From: Tahibacter harae
GTDB taxonomy: Bacteria > Pseudomonadota > Gammaproteobacteria > Xanthomonadales > Rhodanobacteraceae
Assembly (NCBI RefSeq): GCF_024437735.1
Contig: NZ_JANFQO010000013.1
Location: 1-64,000 of the forward strand
DNA length: 64,000 nt
Direction: 5' to 3'
Part shown: positions 24,099-31,602 of the stretch, in pieces
Layout of the letters: each line of letters starts with the position of its first letter
Position numbering within the stretch: the stretch's first letter is position 1
Notes under the pieces: generated by a model
The model's database searches: none
What the model saw: only the letters and a program-made list of their open reading frames with translations
Told to the model about the DNA's origin: nothing
Made by a program: the position numbers and the translations under genes

Positions 24099-25059
24099 TC
24101 CGCGCCCGCATTTCCACGAACAGCCCGAGGTCGAGGGCTTTCCCCGCTACGACTGCGAGATTGCCTCGTCCGAGATGCCCAGCGGTGCGTCGTGGCTGGC
24201 CAACTGCCTGCTGGAACTGAATGTGGCTTTGTGGAAGCCCTGGGGCGCCGACCTGCGCGGCGACTGGCGCCAGCGCGGCGGCCGGCGCTACCGCTACGAC
24301 CGCCACGACGAAGCCTGGCGCCGCCTGCTGCCCAGCCTGCGCCACGGCCGCGAGTTCGCCTTCCGCGCCGCGCCCGTGCCGCGCCTGACCCATGCCTGGC
24401 CCGGCACCTGCGCCGACCTGCCGCGCACCCTCCTGTTCGTGCGCGATCCGCGCGATGCGCTGTACTCGTTCTGGCAGCGCGCCCGCCGCGCCGGGCTGGA
24501 GGACGCCGGCCTGCCCTTTGCCGAATTCATACACCGGCCCTGGTTCCACTATCCGCTGAGCCGGGTGGATTTCCTCGCCCTGTGGCTGGGCGCCTGGCGC
24601 CAGGCACTGCAGGACCGCGAGCACCTGATAGTGCGTTACGAGGACTACCGTGCCGACGCGCTGGGCACACTGCGCCGCGCGGCCGATTTCCTGGGCATCG
24701 GCGCGGCCGAGGCCGAGCTGGGCCGCGCCGTGGCCGCCTCGGATTTCCAGGTCGCGCGCGCGGCGGAGCAGGCCCTGATCGCCAAAGGCACCTTGCAGGC
24801 GCAATTCATCCGCGCCGGCCGCGCCGAGGAATGGCGCAGCCATTTCGACACTGCCATGCACGCGGCCATCGGTGCGCGTTTCGACAGCCTCAACCGCTGG
24901 CTGGGTTATGCACCCGGCCCGGCCCCGGCCGCCGCCGCGCCGGCACCGCCGCTGGAGCAGGTACTGCTGGCCGCCCAGGCCCAGCCCTGGCCGGCCGAGC
25001 GGGCGCAACGCTTGATACGCTGGCTGATCGCGGCGAGCATGGATGCCGGTTTCACCTGA
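24091..25059 (+). CDS. Sulfotransferase-fold protein; candidate phosphoramidate transferase
   Basis: A 322-residue protein with the two nucleotide-binding signatures of PAPS-dependent sulfotransferases: a 5'-phosphosulfate loop variant SEMPSGASWLANCL (residues 27-40) and the 3'-phosphate motif VRDPRDALYSFW (117-128). IVRYEDYRADALGTLRRAADFLG follows as expected. The last 60 residues (Pro/Ala-rich linker and helices) look like an added tail. In this operon the expected activated donor, 3'-phospho-CDP-amidate, is chemically analogous to PAPS (a 3'-phosphorylated nucleotide carrying the group to be moved), so this protein is the natural candidate to transfer phosphoramidate. Genuine sulfotransfer remains the alternative. 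ATG chosen; 8-base overlap with the kinase. Confidence 0.82.
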   Translation: MFDPRPHFHEQPEVEGFPRYDCEIASSEMPSGASWLANCLLELNVALWKPWGADLRGDWRQRGGRRYRYDRHDEAWRRLLPSLRHGREFAFRAAPVPRLTHAWPGTCADLPRTLLFVRDPRDALYSFWQRARRAGLEDAGLPFAEFIHRPWFHYPLSRVDFLALWLGAWRQALQDREHLIVRYEDYRADALGTLRRAADFLGIGAAEAELGRAVAASDFQVARAAEQALIAKGTLQAQFIRAGRAEEWRSHFDTAMHAAIGARFDSLNRWLGYAPGPAPAAAAPAPPLEQVLLAAQAQPWPAERAQRLIRWLIAASMDAGFT

Positions 25060-25071
25060 CGGCCGCTCACC

Positions 25072-25686
25072 ATGTCCATGGACCTGCTGCAATCCATCGC
25101 CCTCGCCACCGGCCTGGCCTGGGCCAGCGGCATTCGTCTGTACGCCGCCGTATTCCTGATCGGCCTGCTCGGCCGCTATGAAGTCGTCACCCTGCCCAGC
25201 GGCCTCAGCCTGCTGCAGGACGACTGGGTGCTGTGGGTCAGCGGTATCCTCATGGCCGGCGAATTCCTGGCCGACAAGCTGCCGGCCTTCGATTCGGTCT
25301 GGGACGCCGCGCATACCTTCGTGCGCATCCCCGCGGGCATGCTGCTGTCGTGGGGCGTGTTCCACGAGGCCACGCCGGCCGTGCAGCTGGCCGCGGCCCT
25401 GCTCGGCGGCGCCATTACGTCGGGTACTCACCTGACCAAGGCCGGCACGCGCGCGCTGATCAACACCTCGCCCGAACCGTTCAGCAACTGGGGCGCCAGC
25501 GTCAGCGAGGACGTGGCCGTGGTCGGCGGCCTGTATCTGGTGTGGGCTCATCCCTGGGTCTTCCTCGGCCTGTTCGGCGTGTTCGCGCTGGTGATGATCT
25601 GGCTGCTGCCCAAGCTCTGGCGCGTGCTGCGCAAGGTCTGGCGCCGCCTGCGCGGGCCGGGCGAAGTCCAGCCCGCGACCTCATAG
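25072..25686 (+). CDS. DUF4126 domain-containing membrane protein
   Basis: A 204-residue protein with about five hydrophobic segments and the DUF4126 sequence pattern (GLAWASGIRLYAAVFLIGLLGRYEVVTLP, LAAALLGGAITSGTHLTKAGTRALIN, NTSPEPFSNWGASVSEDV). The C-terminus is strongly basic (KLWRVLRKVWRRLR), suggesting an inside orientation. The ATG at 25072 is 12 bases after the sulfotransferase-like stop, so it may be read through from that operon; an ATG two codons downstream is also possible. Function unknown. DUF4126 proteins are widespread, so the link to the operon is weak. Confidence 0.85.
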   Translation: MSMDLLQSIALATGLAWASGIRLYAAVFLIGLLGRYEVVTLPSGLSLLQDDWVLWVSGILMAGEFLADKLPAFDSVWDAAHTFVRIPAGMLLSWGVFHEATPAVQLAAALLGGAITSGTHLTKAGTRALINTSPEPFSNWGASVSEDVAVVGGLYLVWAHPWVFLGLFGVFALVMIWLLPKLWRVLRKVWRRLRGPGEVQPATS

Positions 25687-25734
25687 TTGCGGCATCGCAG
25701 GGATTGCGACCGGCCGCCGGCAGATTCCGCCGTC

Positions 25735-26820
25735 ATGAGCGAACTGAGCAAACCCGCCCGCATCAAGGGCCGCGGCGCGCGCGACAACCCGGCCGGCCGC
25801 TTCGAGAAGACTACCCACGAGGCCTTCGACGACGGCTGGTACCAGGACGGCGAACCCGCCGCGCCGCCGCGCACCACGGTCAGCGAGGAACGCGCGCGCC
25901 ACATCATCAGCCGTAACGCCTCGCCGGATGTGCCGTTTGATGTCTCGATCAATCCCTACCGCGGCTGCGAGCACGGCTGCTCGTATTGTTATGCGCGGCC
26001 CTCGCATGCCTATCTCAATCTGTCGCCCGGACTGGATTTCGAGACCCGGCTATTCGCCAAGACCAACGCCGTCGAAGTGCTGCGCCAGGACCTGGCCAGG
26101 CCCAGCTACCGCTGCTCGCCGATCAACCTGGGTGCCAACACCGATCCCTACCAGCCGATAGAGCGCAAATACCGCATCACGCGCGGCATCCTGCAGACCC
26201 TGCTCGACTGCAGTCACCCCTGCACCATCATCACCAAGAACGCGCTGATCGAACGCGATATCGACCTGCTCGCGGAAATGGCCCGGCGCCGCCTGGTGCA
26301 CTGCTTCGTCTCGGTCACCTCGCTGGACAACAAGCTCAGCAGCCGCCTGGAACCGCGCGCCAGCGCCCCGCACCGCCGCATCCAGGCCATCGCCGCGCTC
26401 AACGCCGCCGGCATTCCCTGCAGCGTCAATGTCGCGCCCATCATCCCGGCGCTGACCGACATCTGGATCGAGGCCATTCTCGAACAGGCCGCCGCCGCCG
26501 GCGCGCGCAGCGCCGGCTACACCGTCGTGCGCCTGCCCTACGAACTTAAGGCGCTGTTTGAGGACTGGCTGGAAACCCACTACCCCGAACGCAAGCAGCA
26601 CGTGCTCAGCGTGCTGCGCAATATCCGCGGCGGCGAACTCAATGAAGCGCGCTTTGGCTTGCGCATGCGCGGCGAAGGGCCGTTCGCCGAGCTGATACGG
26701 TCGCGCCTGAACAAGGCGTGCAAGCGGTTCGGCATGCAGCGGCCGGTGGAAGTCGACCTGGACACCAGCCAGTTCCGGCCGCCGCGGGAGGCTTCGCCGC
26801 AGGGCGAGTTATTTGCGTGA
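25735..26820 (+). CDS. PA0069-family radical SAM protein
   Basis: A 361-residue radical SAM enzyme with the cluster motif CEHGCSYC (CxxxCxxC) in NPYRGCEHGCSYCYARPSHA. NLGANTDPYQPIERKYRITRGIL and TIITKNALIERDIDLLAEMA are characteristic of the PA0069/Rv2578c group related to SplB. The reaction is not known. The ATG at 25735 gives MSELSKPARIKGRGARDNP, the usual start of this family. It follows DUF4126 by 48 bases and converges on the reverse-strand secreted protein gene, 22 bases between stops. Confidence 0.93.
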   Translation: MSELSKPARIKGRGARDNPAGRFEKTTHEAFDDGWYQDGEPAAPPRTTVSEERARHIISRNASPDVPFDVSINPYRGCEHGCSYCYARPSHAYLNLSPGLDFETRLFAKTNAVEVLRQDLARPSYRCSPINLGANTDPYQPIERKYRITRGILQTLLDCSHPCTIITKNALIERDIDLLAEMARRRLVHCFVSVTSLDNKLSSRLEPRASAPHRRIQAIAALNAAGIPCSVNVAPIIPALTDIWIEAILEQAAAAGARSAGYTVVRLPYELKALFEDWLETHYPERKQHVLSVLRNIRGGELNEARFGLRMRGEGPFAELIRSRLNKACKRFGMQRPVEVDLDTSQFRPPREASPQGELFA

Positions 26821-26842
26821 TTTCATTTTTGCAATGACGGCA

Positions 26843-27922
26843 TCATTGCGACTGGAATCCGTTCTGGAAAATCACGTTCGGCGGCGCCGACGGCACCCCG
26901 AACGGAATGCCGACCGTATAGGGACTGACATTGCTGCCCTGCAGTACGCGGACGGGCGCGACATTGCCGCCCACGCCGGGCGTGTAGTCGAACAACAGGA
27001 CGCGATTGGCGGCGGCGTTGCTGCCGGGATTGGAGACCATCAGACGCGAGGTATAGGGGTCGAAGCCGATACCGGAGAAATAGCGGCCGTCCGGCAGATT
27101 GAGCTGGGTCATGCTGCCTTCGATCGTGTCCAGCGGCTGGGCGTCGCCACTGGCTGTGTCGGCGAAGATGGCGATGATGCCGTGGCGTATGCCCATCCCG
27201 TCGGGCGGCATCTGGCGCAGCACGAACAGGCGGCGCGAACCCGCGTCATAGGCCAGGCCGACCGCGTTGGCCACGCCGGCGCCGGTCAGCAGGCGCGTCG
27301 GCGCCGCGGCCCCATTGGCCGTGCGGGCGTGGAAGACGATATGCGTGGCCAGCGGCGTTGCAGGCGGATAGTCCTTGACCGCGTATTCGTCGGTGGCGGG
27401 GATATAGATCAGTGCCGTGGGATTGTTGAGCCGCGTCGTCGGATCGGCGCCGCCGCCCCAGTTGAGGCCGCGGATCCGCGCGGCATTTTCGCCGCTGGCG
27501 CGCAGCGGATAGGTATAGATGCAGCAGTTCGAGGCGATCACCCCGAGTTCGCCGTGGGCCGGTATCGGCGCATTCGCCCGTGTCTGTCCGAGCAGCGGCG
27601 GATTCAGCACGCGCAGCGGAGCCACGTTGCCGGTTGCGAAGGCCGGATAGACGCGAATGGCCTTGCCACCGAAATCGGAGATGTAGACGACCTGCTCGGC
27701 CGGCTCGTAGGTGCCGAACATGGGCTGATACAGCTGCGTGTTCGACCCGTCGATCTCGCCGACCGGCGCGTCGCTGCCGACGGCGCCGGGATGGAAGTGG
27801 CGCAGAGGATGGTTCTGGCCTGCGCTGGTTGCGAAGCCGCCGATCATCATGTCGGCACGGGCGGGCACCGGCGCATAGGCGGCGGCTGAAAACAGGCAGA
27901 CGGCGAATAGCGGGAGTCGCAT
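26843..27922 (-). CDS. Secreted beta-propeller-like protein with IF-x-x-GF tail
   Basis: A 359-residue exported protein (signal peptide MRLPLFAVCLFSAAAYAPVPARA). It contains repeats of the type G-N-x-A-P-x-R-x-L (GNVAPLRVL, NGAAAPTRLLTG, GNVAPVRVLQG) each followed by a segment such as NNPTALIYIPATDEYAV or GFDPYTSRLMVSNPG, consistent with blades of an NHL-like propeller. The C-terminus ends in VIFQNGFQSQ, a short tail recurring in this window (see the gene at 37646). Function unknown; extracellular or surface location is inferred. No catalytic motif recognised. Confidence 0.78.
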   Translation of the reverse strand: MRLPLFAVCLFSAAAYAPVPARADMMIGGFATSAGQNHPLRHFHPGAVGSDAPVGEIDGSNTQLYQPMFGTYEPAEQVVYISDFGGKAIRVYPAFATGNVAPLRVLNPPLLGQTRANAPIPAHGELGVIASNCCIYTYPLRASGENAARIRGLNWGGGADPTTRLNNPTALIYIPATDEYAVKDYPPATPLATHIVFHARTANGAAAPTRLLTGAGVANAVGLAYDAGSRRLFVLRQMPPDGMGIRHGIIAIFADTASGDAQPLDTIEGSMTQLNLPDGRYFSGIGFDPYTSRLMVSNPGSNAAANRVLLFDYTPGVGGNVAPVRVLQGSNVSPYTVGIPFGVPSAPPNVIFQNGFQSQ

Positions 27923-28073
27923 GGCAGGCTTCCGTAAGAATTGCCTCTATTACGGAAAAGCGCGCCGATAACCCCAACCCGGCGTTCCGCGGCCGGCTAC
28001 GCATTGTTCCCGCGGCTCTGACCGCAGGCTGGCTGGATGGCAGCTATCGCGGCCCGCTGCTGAAGAGGGGCAG

Positions 28074-29033
28074 TTACGGCGGGAGTTGTTTGCCCGGGAT
28101 CGGCGTTGATGCCGCCGCCGATGGCTGATCGAGCCGGCCCAGCCAGACCCTGTACTGCGGCAGCACCTGCTTGTCCGTCACGCCGTTCTGCCAGCCATCG
28201 ATGCGGCGGACCACCTTTCCGTCCTGCAGGAAATAAAACAGCGGCATCCGCCACCAGACCAGGTCCGGCCATTCATCGACAGCGTACATGTACTCGAACG
28301 CATGCTCCGGATTGGCTGCATTCCATGCGTGGACTTCGGGAACCAGCAGGTTGCCGCCTTTGGGAAACAGGAGCAGCGACTGTTTTGCATAGCCTGCCAG
28401 CTCACTGTCCGTTTTCAGCTGCTCAAGGAATTTGCGACTGAACGGACAGCCTGGCGAAGCGACGACCACGACACGCCTGCCCGACAGATCCACGCGGCGG
28501 CGGGTCAGCGTCCAGTGATCGGCCGAGCCGCCCAGGCTCATCACGGTCGGTCCTGGGCCTGGCGCCACCGCAACCTCCAGCGCCGGGATGACCAGGCGTT
28601 CCGCTGGCGGCAGGTGTGCGTTCAATTGCGCCGCTGGCGCCGGTTTCCAGATCGACAGATAGGCCGCCGCCATGCGTGCATAGTGATCGGGACTCGCCAG
28701 TGAGCGGTGGCGCATTTCGTCGAGAACCCGCCGGGCACTTTCCACGTGCGCTTGGGCAAACGTCCGCGCCGCCAGCAGCAAGGCAATGCGAAAGGCGGGC
28801 TCCAGATCGGAGTTTTCCAGCCCTGGAATATCCCGCATCGCCAACTCCGGCTGCGCCGCCTGCAGCAGCGCGGCCGCAGCGTAGGGTGGATCGCGCTCAA
28901 GCAGCGTGTCGTCGATGCGCAGCAGGGCTTCGTAGTGTTGCTGCAGGCCCGGCGCCGGGGGCGGAACATCAGGCGCCGCCATGCGGGAGAACAGCAAAGC
29001 CATCAGCAGCACACAGACGGACGCGAATTTCAC
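28074..29033 (-). CDS. Exported thioredoxin-fold-like protein with a single CPFS cysteine
   Basis: A 319-residue protein if read from GTG 29033, which begins a signal peptide (KFASVCVLLMALLFSRMAAPD). An in-frame ATG at 29102 would add 23 residues without a good ribosome-binding site, so the GTG is preferred but unproven. The first 150 residues are helical and may be TPR-like. Residues about 190-310 carry VVVVASPGCPFSRKFLEQL, resembling a thioredoxin active-site loop in which the second cysteine is replaced by Ser (CPFS). It is therefore more likely a thiol-binding, reductase or bacterial-redoxin-like protein than a dithiol oxidant. Divergent from the next gene. Confidence 0.65.
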   Translation of the reverse strand: MKFASVCVLLMALLFSRMAAPDVPPPAPGLQQHYEALLRIDDTLLERDPPYAAAALLQAAQPELAMRDIPGLENSDLEPAFRIALLLAARTFAQAHVESARRVLDEMRHRSLASPDHYARMAAAYLSIWKPAPAAQLNAHLPPAERLVIPALEVAVAPGPGPTVMSLGGSADHWTLTRRRVDLSGRRVVVVASPGCPFSRKFLEQLKTDSELAGYAKQSLLLFPKGGNLLVPEVHAWNAANPEHAFEYMYAVDEWPDLVWWRMPLFYFLQDGKVVRRIDGWQNGVTDKQVLPQYRVWLGRLDQPSAAASTPIPGKQLPP

Positions 29034-29323
29034 GGCGCAAGCAGTCCTGCTCGGGAATGAGGGGCGAATCTGTCTACATCGGAACAAAGTAGCCGCGTAC
29101 ATGGCAATTCGCAACGGCAGCCGGGTCTCGGCGTGCGTCCGGCGTTTCCGGTGGCGGCGGTCCGCCGCGCACGCTCCTGGCTGTGATGCGCGTCACGCCG
29201 ATTCTGTCCAGCCGTCGACAGCAACACGGCGCAGCCGCGCAGGGTCCCTGATGCGCCATGTCTTCAAACTTCTCCGTACTGCGTATTGCGCAGTACCCCA
29301 TCCGGGCGGAGGAGAGAATCATC

Positions 29324-30646
29324 ATGAACACCCTGAAATCCTGGCTGTGCGCGGCGGCGCTGTGTTGTGGTGCGACGGCGGCGGCGGCGGTGCCCGGAGA
29401 GCTGGATGCGACCTTCGGCTCCGGCGGAATCAGCCGGCAGTATTACGGCGACCTGGCCCAGGCCGATGATCTGGTCGTGGACCGGCTGGGCAACGTGTAT
29501 ACGGCGGGGACCAGCACCACGGCGGGCACGGCTGTTCCGCTGCTGACCAAGTACAAGCCCGACGGCACGCTGGACGGCAGTTTCGGCAGCGGCGGGTTTG
29601 CGACGCCGGCGGCGCCGCCGCCGAACCTCGCGCTGTACAGCGCGGTGACGATATTCCGCGACACCCTGTACCAGCTGGTTGCGGCGGACGACAAACTATA
29701 CGTCTACGCATTCGATACCAACGGCGCGGCGCAGGCCTGGTTCGGCAGCGGCGGCGTGGCGGTATTCACGGTGGGGAATGCGATCTATCCGGTGTTCGAC
29801 ATCGCGCAATGGGGCAATTACCTCGGCATTGCGGCCAGCGCGATGAACCCGGCCACGGGCAATCACGATTTCGTGCTGGTGCAGCTGACGCTCGGCGGCG
29901 CGCCGGTGGCCGGTTTCGGCAGCGGCGGCATCGCGTATTCGCGACTGTGGAGCGGCGCCGGTGCGCGCAACCGGCTGACCGGGCTGACCTTCCAGGCCGA
30001 TGGCCGCATTGTCGCAGCTGGCCGTGCGTCCAAGCCGGGTGCGCAGTACGACTTCGTCGCGGCGCGTTACCGCCTGAGCGGCGCGCCCGATCCGACCTTC
30101 GGCCTCGGCGGCTTCAGCACCCTGGATTTCGGCGGACAGGATTTCGGCCGCCGCGTGAGTCTGCGCAAGGACGGCAGCCTGGTGCTGGCCGGCAGCGTGT
30201 GCAAGGAGCTGGATCCCGCCGCCGGCACGCTGTATTGCCTGGCCGCGGCCACGGCGTTCAAGGCCGACGGCAGCCTGGATACCGGCTTCGGCGCCTCCGG
30301 CCGCTTCATCCAGGACGTGGGCGGCGGCGGCGTCACTGTCACCGACCTGGTGCTCGACGAACGCGAGCGGCCCATCCTGGTCGGCCAGCATCTGGCGCGG
30401 CCGCTGAGCGGCAGCGATCCCGCCGCCAGCTACGCGCTGATCATGCGGCTCCGGCGTACGGGCTGGCTGGACGGCAGCTATCTCGGCGGCGGATGGGCCG
30501 ATTTCAGCTACGGCTATGAGTCCAGCGCCAACGGCGGCGTGCAGCGCTATCCCGGCGGCCTCGTCGTCACCGCCGGCAACAGCATGAAGCCGGTCGGTCC
30601 GGCGACCCTGGCAGGCCCGACGACGGCGGCGCGGCACAGCAACTGA
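29324..30646 (+). CDS. Exported delta-60-repeat protein
   Basis: A 440-residue protein starting at an ATG preceded by GGAGGAGAG, with signal peptide MNTLKSWLCAAALCCGATAAAA. It consists of delta-60-type repeats, each with a phenylalanine-glycine turn: LDATFGSGGI, LDGSFGSGGF, DPTFGLGGF, LDTGFGASGRF, spaced about 55-65 residues apart. Such repeats fold as beta-propellers and are found in secreted proteins. No enzymatic motif seen. It is divergent from the thioredoxin-like gene and converges on the oxygenase gene. Confidence 0.85.
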   Translation: MNTLKSWLCAAALCCGATAAAAVPGELDATFGSGGISRQYYGDLAQADDLVVDRLGNVYTAGTSTTAGTAVPLLTKYKPDGTLDGSFGSGGFATPAAPPPNLALYSAVTIFRDTLYQLVAADDKLYVYAFDTNGAAQAWFGSGGVAVFTVGNAIYPVFDIAQWGNYLGIAASAMNPATGNHDFVLVQLTLGGAPVAGFGSGGIAYSRLWSGAGARNRLTGLTFQADGRIVAAGRASKPGAQYDFVAARYRLSGAPDPTFGLGGFSTLDFGGQDFGRRVSLRKDGSLVLAGSVCKELDPAAGTLYCLAAATAFKADGSLDTGFGASGRFIQDVGGGGVTVTDLVLDERERPILVGQHLARPLSGSDPAASYALIMRLRRTGWLDGSYLGGGWADFSYGYESSANGGVQRYPGGLVVTAGNSMKPVGPATLAGPTTAARHSN

Positions 30647-30699
30647 GCCGGGGCGCGGCGACCTACAAGCCGCGCCTGCCACGAAAGCGGACCACAGGC

Positions 30700-30727
30700 G
30701 GCCCGGGCGCGACGCAGCGCCCGGGCC
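30700..30727. terminator. GC-rich hairpin between convergent genes
   Basis: Perfect 11-base inverted repeat (GGCCCGGGCGC and its complement) around GACGCA, 53 bases after the delta-60-protein stop and 6 bases before the reverse-strand oxygenase stop. No U-tract on either side. Location between convergent stops fits a bidirectional, possibly factor-assisted terminator. Confidence 0.6.
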
Positions 30728-30733
30728 GTCCGT

Positions 30734-31468
30734 CTATTTGCGCGCCGCGGCGGCCTGCGCGGCCGGCGGCGGCGCGAACAGCACTTCCGAGCGGTTGAAC
30801 AGGATCCAGCTGGTGGCGATGTACTTGTCGCCGCCCCTGGGCATGTTGCCGCGGTGGGTATGGGTGAAGGCGGTCGGCGCGATCAGCAGCGAGCCGGTCC
30901 GCGGCGCGACCTTGCGCTGCTGGTAGAGGAATTCAGTCTCGCCTTCGCTGAAGCCGTCGTTGAGGTAGATGCTCCACAGCACCACGCGGTGCAGGGTTTC
31001 GGCGTTGTCGTTGGCCTTGGGATAAAGCTCGCAATGCCAGTACGGATAGCCGCCCTCGTTGGCAATGTATTTCTGGATGTTGATGGTGCCGGGGCGGAAG
31101 ACCTTGGTGATGATCGCCGTCAGCATGCCGTCGTCGATGGTGGCAATCGCCTCGGCATCCAGCGCGCGCAGCTCGCCGGTTGCGGCGTCGGGAACCTTCA
31201 GCTGCAGCGGCGCCAGCACGGCGTGGGCGTATTTGCGCAGGTAGCGCTTGAGCCCGGCCATCACCACCTGGTTGAAGCCGCCGACGACATCGCTCCATTC
31301 GGCATGGTCGTTGAGGCAGATATCCCAGCTGTTCTTCATGCTCACGTCGACGCCGCTGCCGGTCTTGCCGCGCACGGCCTTGCCGCTGGCGTTGAAGCGC
31401 TGGATCAGCCCGGCGCAGGTGCCGGCGTCCAGGGCATCCGGGTAAACCTCGATGAAATCGGGCGGCAT
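30734..31468 (-). CDS. 2-oxoglutarate/Fe(II)-dependent oxygenase (prolyl-4-hydroxylase type)
   Basis: A 244-residue cytosolic protein. The jelly-roll signature is visible as INIQKYIANEGGYPYWHCELYP (iron ligands His145 and acidic residue Glu147) and TAFTHTHRGNMP (distal His203 or His205 with Arg206 as candidate 2-oxoglutarate ligand), with RVVLWSIYLNDGFSEGETEFLYQQRKVAPRTGSLLIAP between them. The first motif is HxE rather than HxD, unusual but seen in family members. The substrate could be a protein side chain. The ATG is assigned from the canonical DFIEVYPDALD start. It is divergent from the 797-residue membrane protein gene, across 134 bases. Confidence 0.82.
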   Translation of the reverse strand: MPPDFIEVYPDALDAGTCAGLIQRFNASGKAVRGKTGSGVDVSMKNSWDICLNDHAEWSDVVGGFNQVVMAGLKRYLRKYAHAVLAPLQLKVPDAATGELRALDAEAIATIDDGMLTAIITKVFRPGTINIQKYIANEGGYPYWHCELYPKANDNAETLHRVVLWSIYLNDGFSEGETEFLYQQRKVAPRTGSLLIAPTAFTHTHRGNMPRGGDKYIATSWILFNRSEVLFAPPPAAQAAAARK

Positions 31469-31602
31469 GGGCAGGTGGGTGCGGCGGACAGACCGGTGAT
31501 AATCGGCGGCCCCCGGTGCAGGCGCAAGGGGCCGGCAGGATGCGAGACTCTGGACCAGGCAACGGACCGCGCGCCTGACGCGGCCAGTAAAGGGCTGAAG
31601 GG

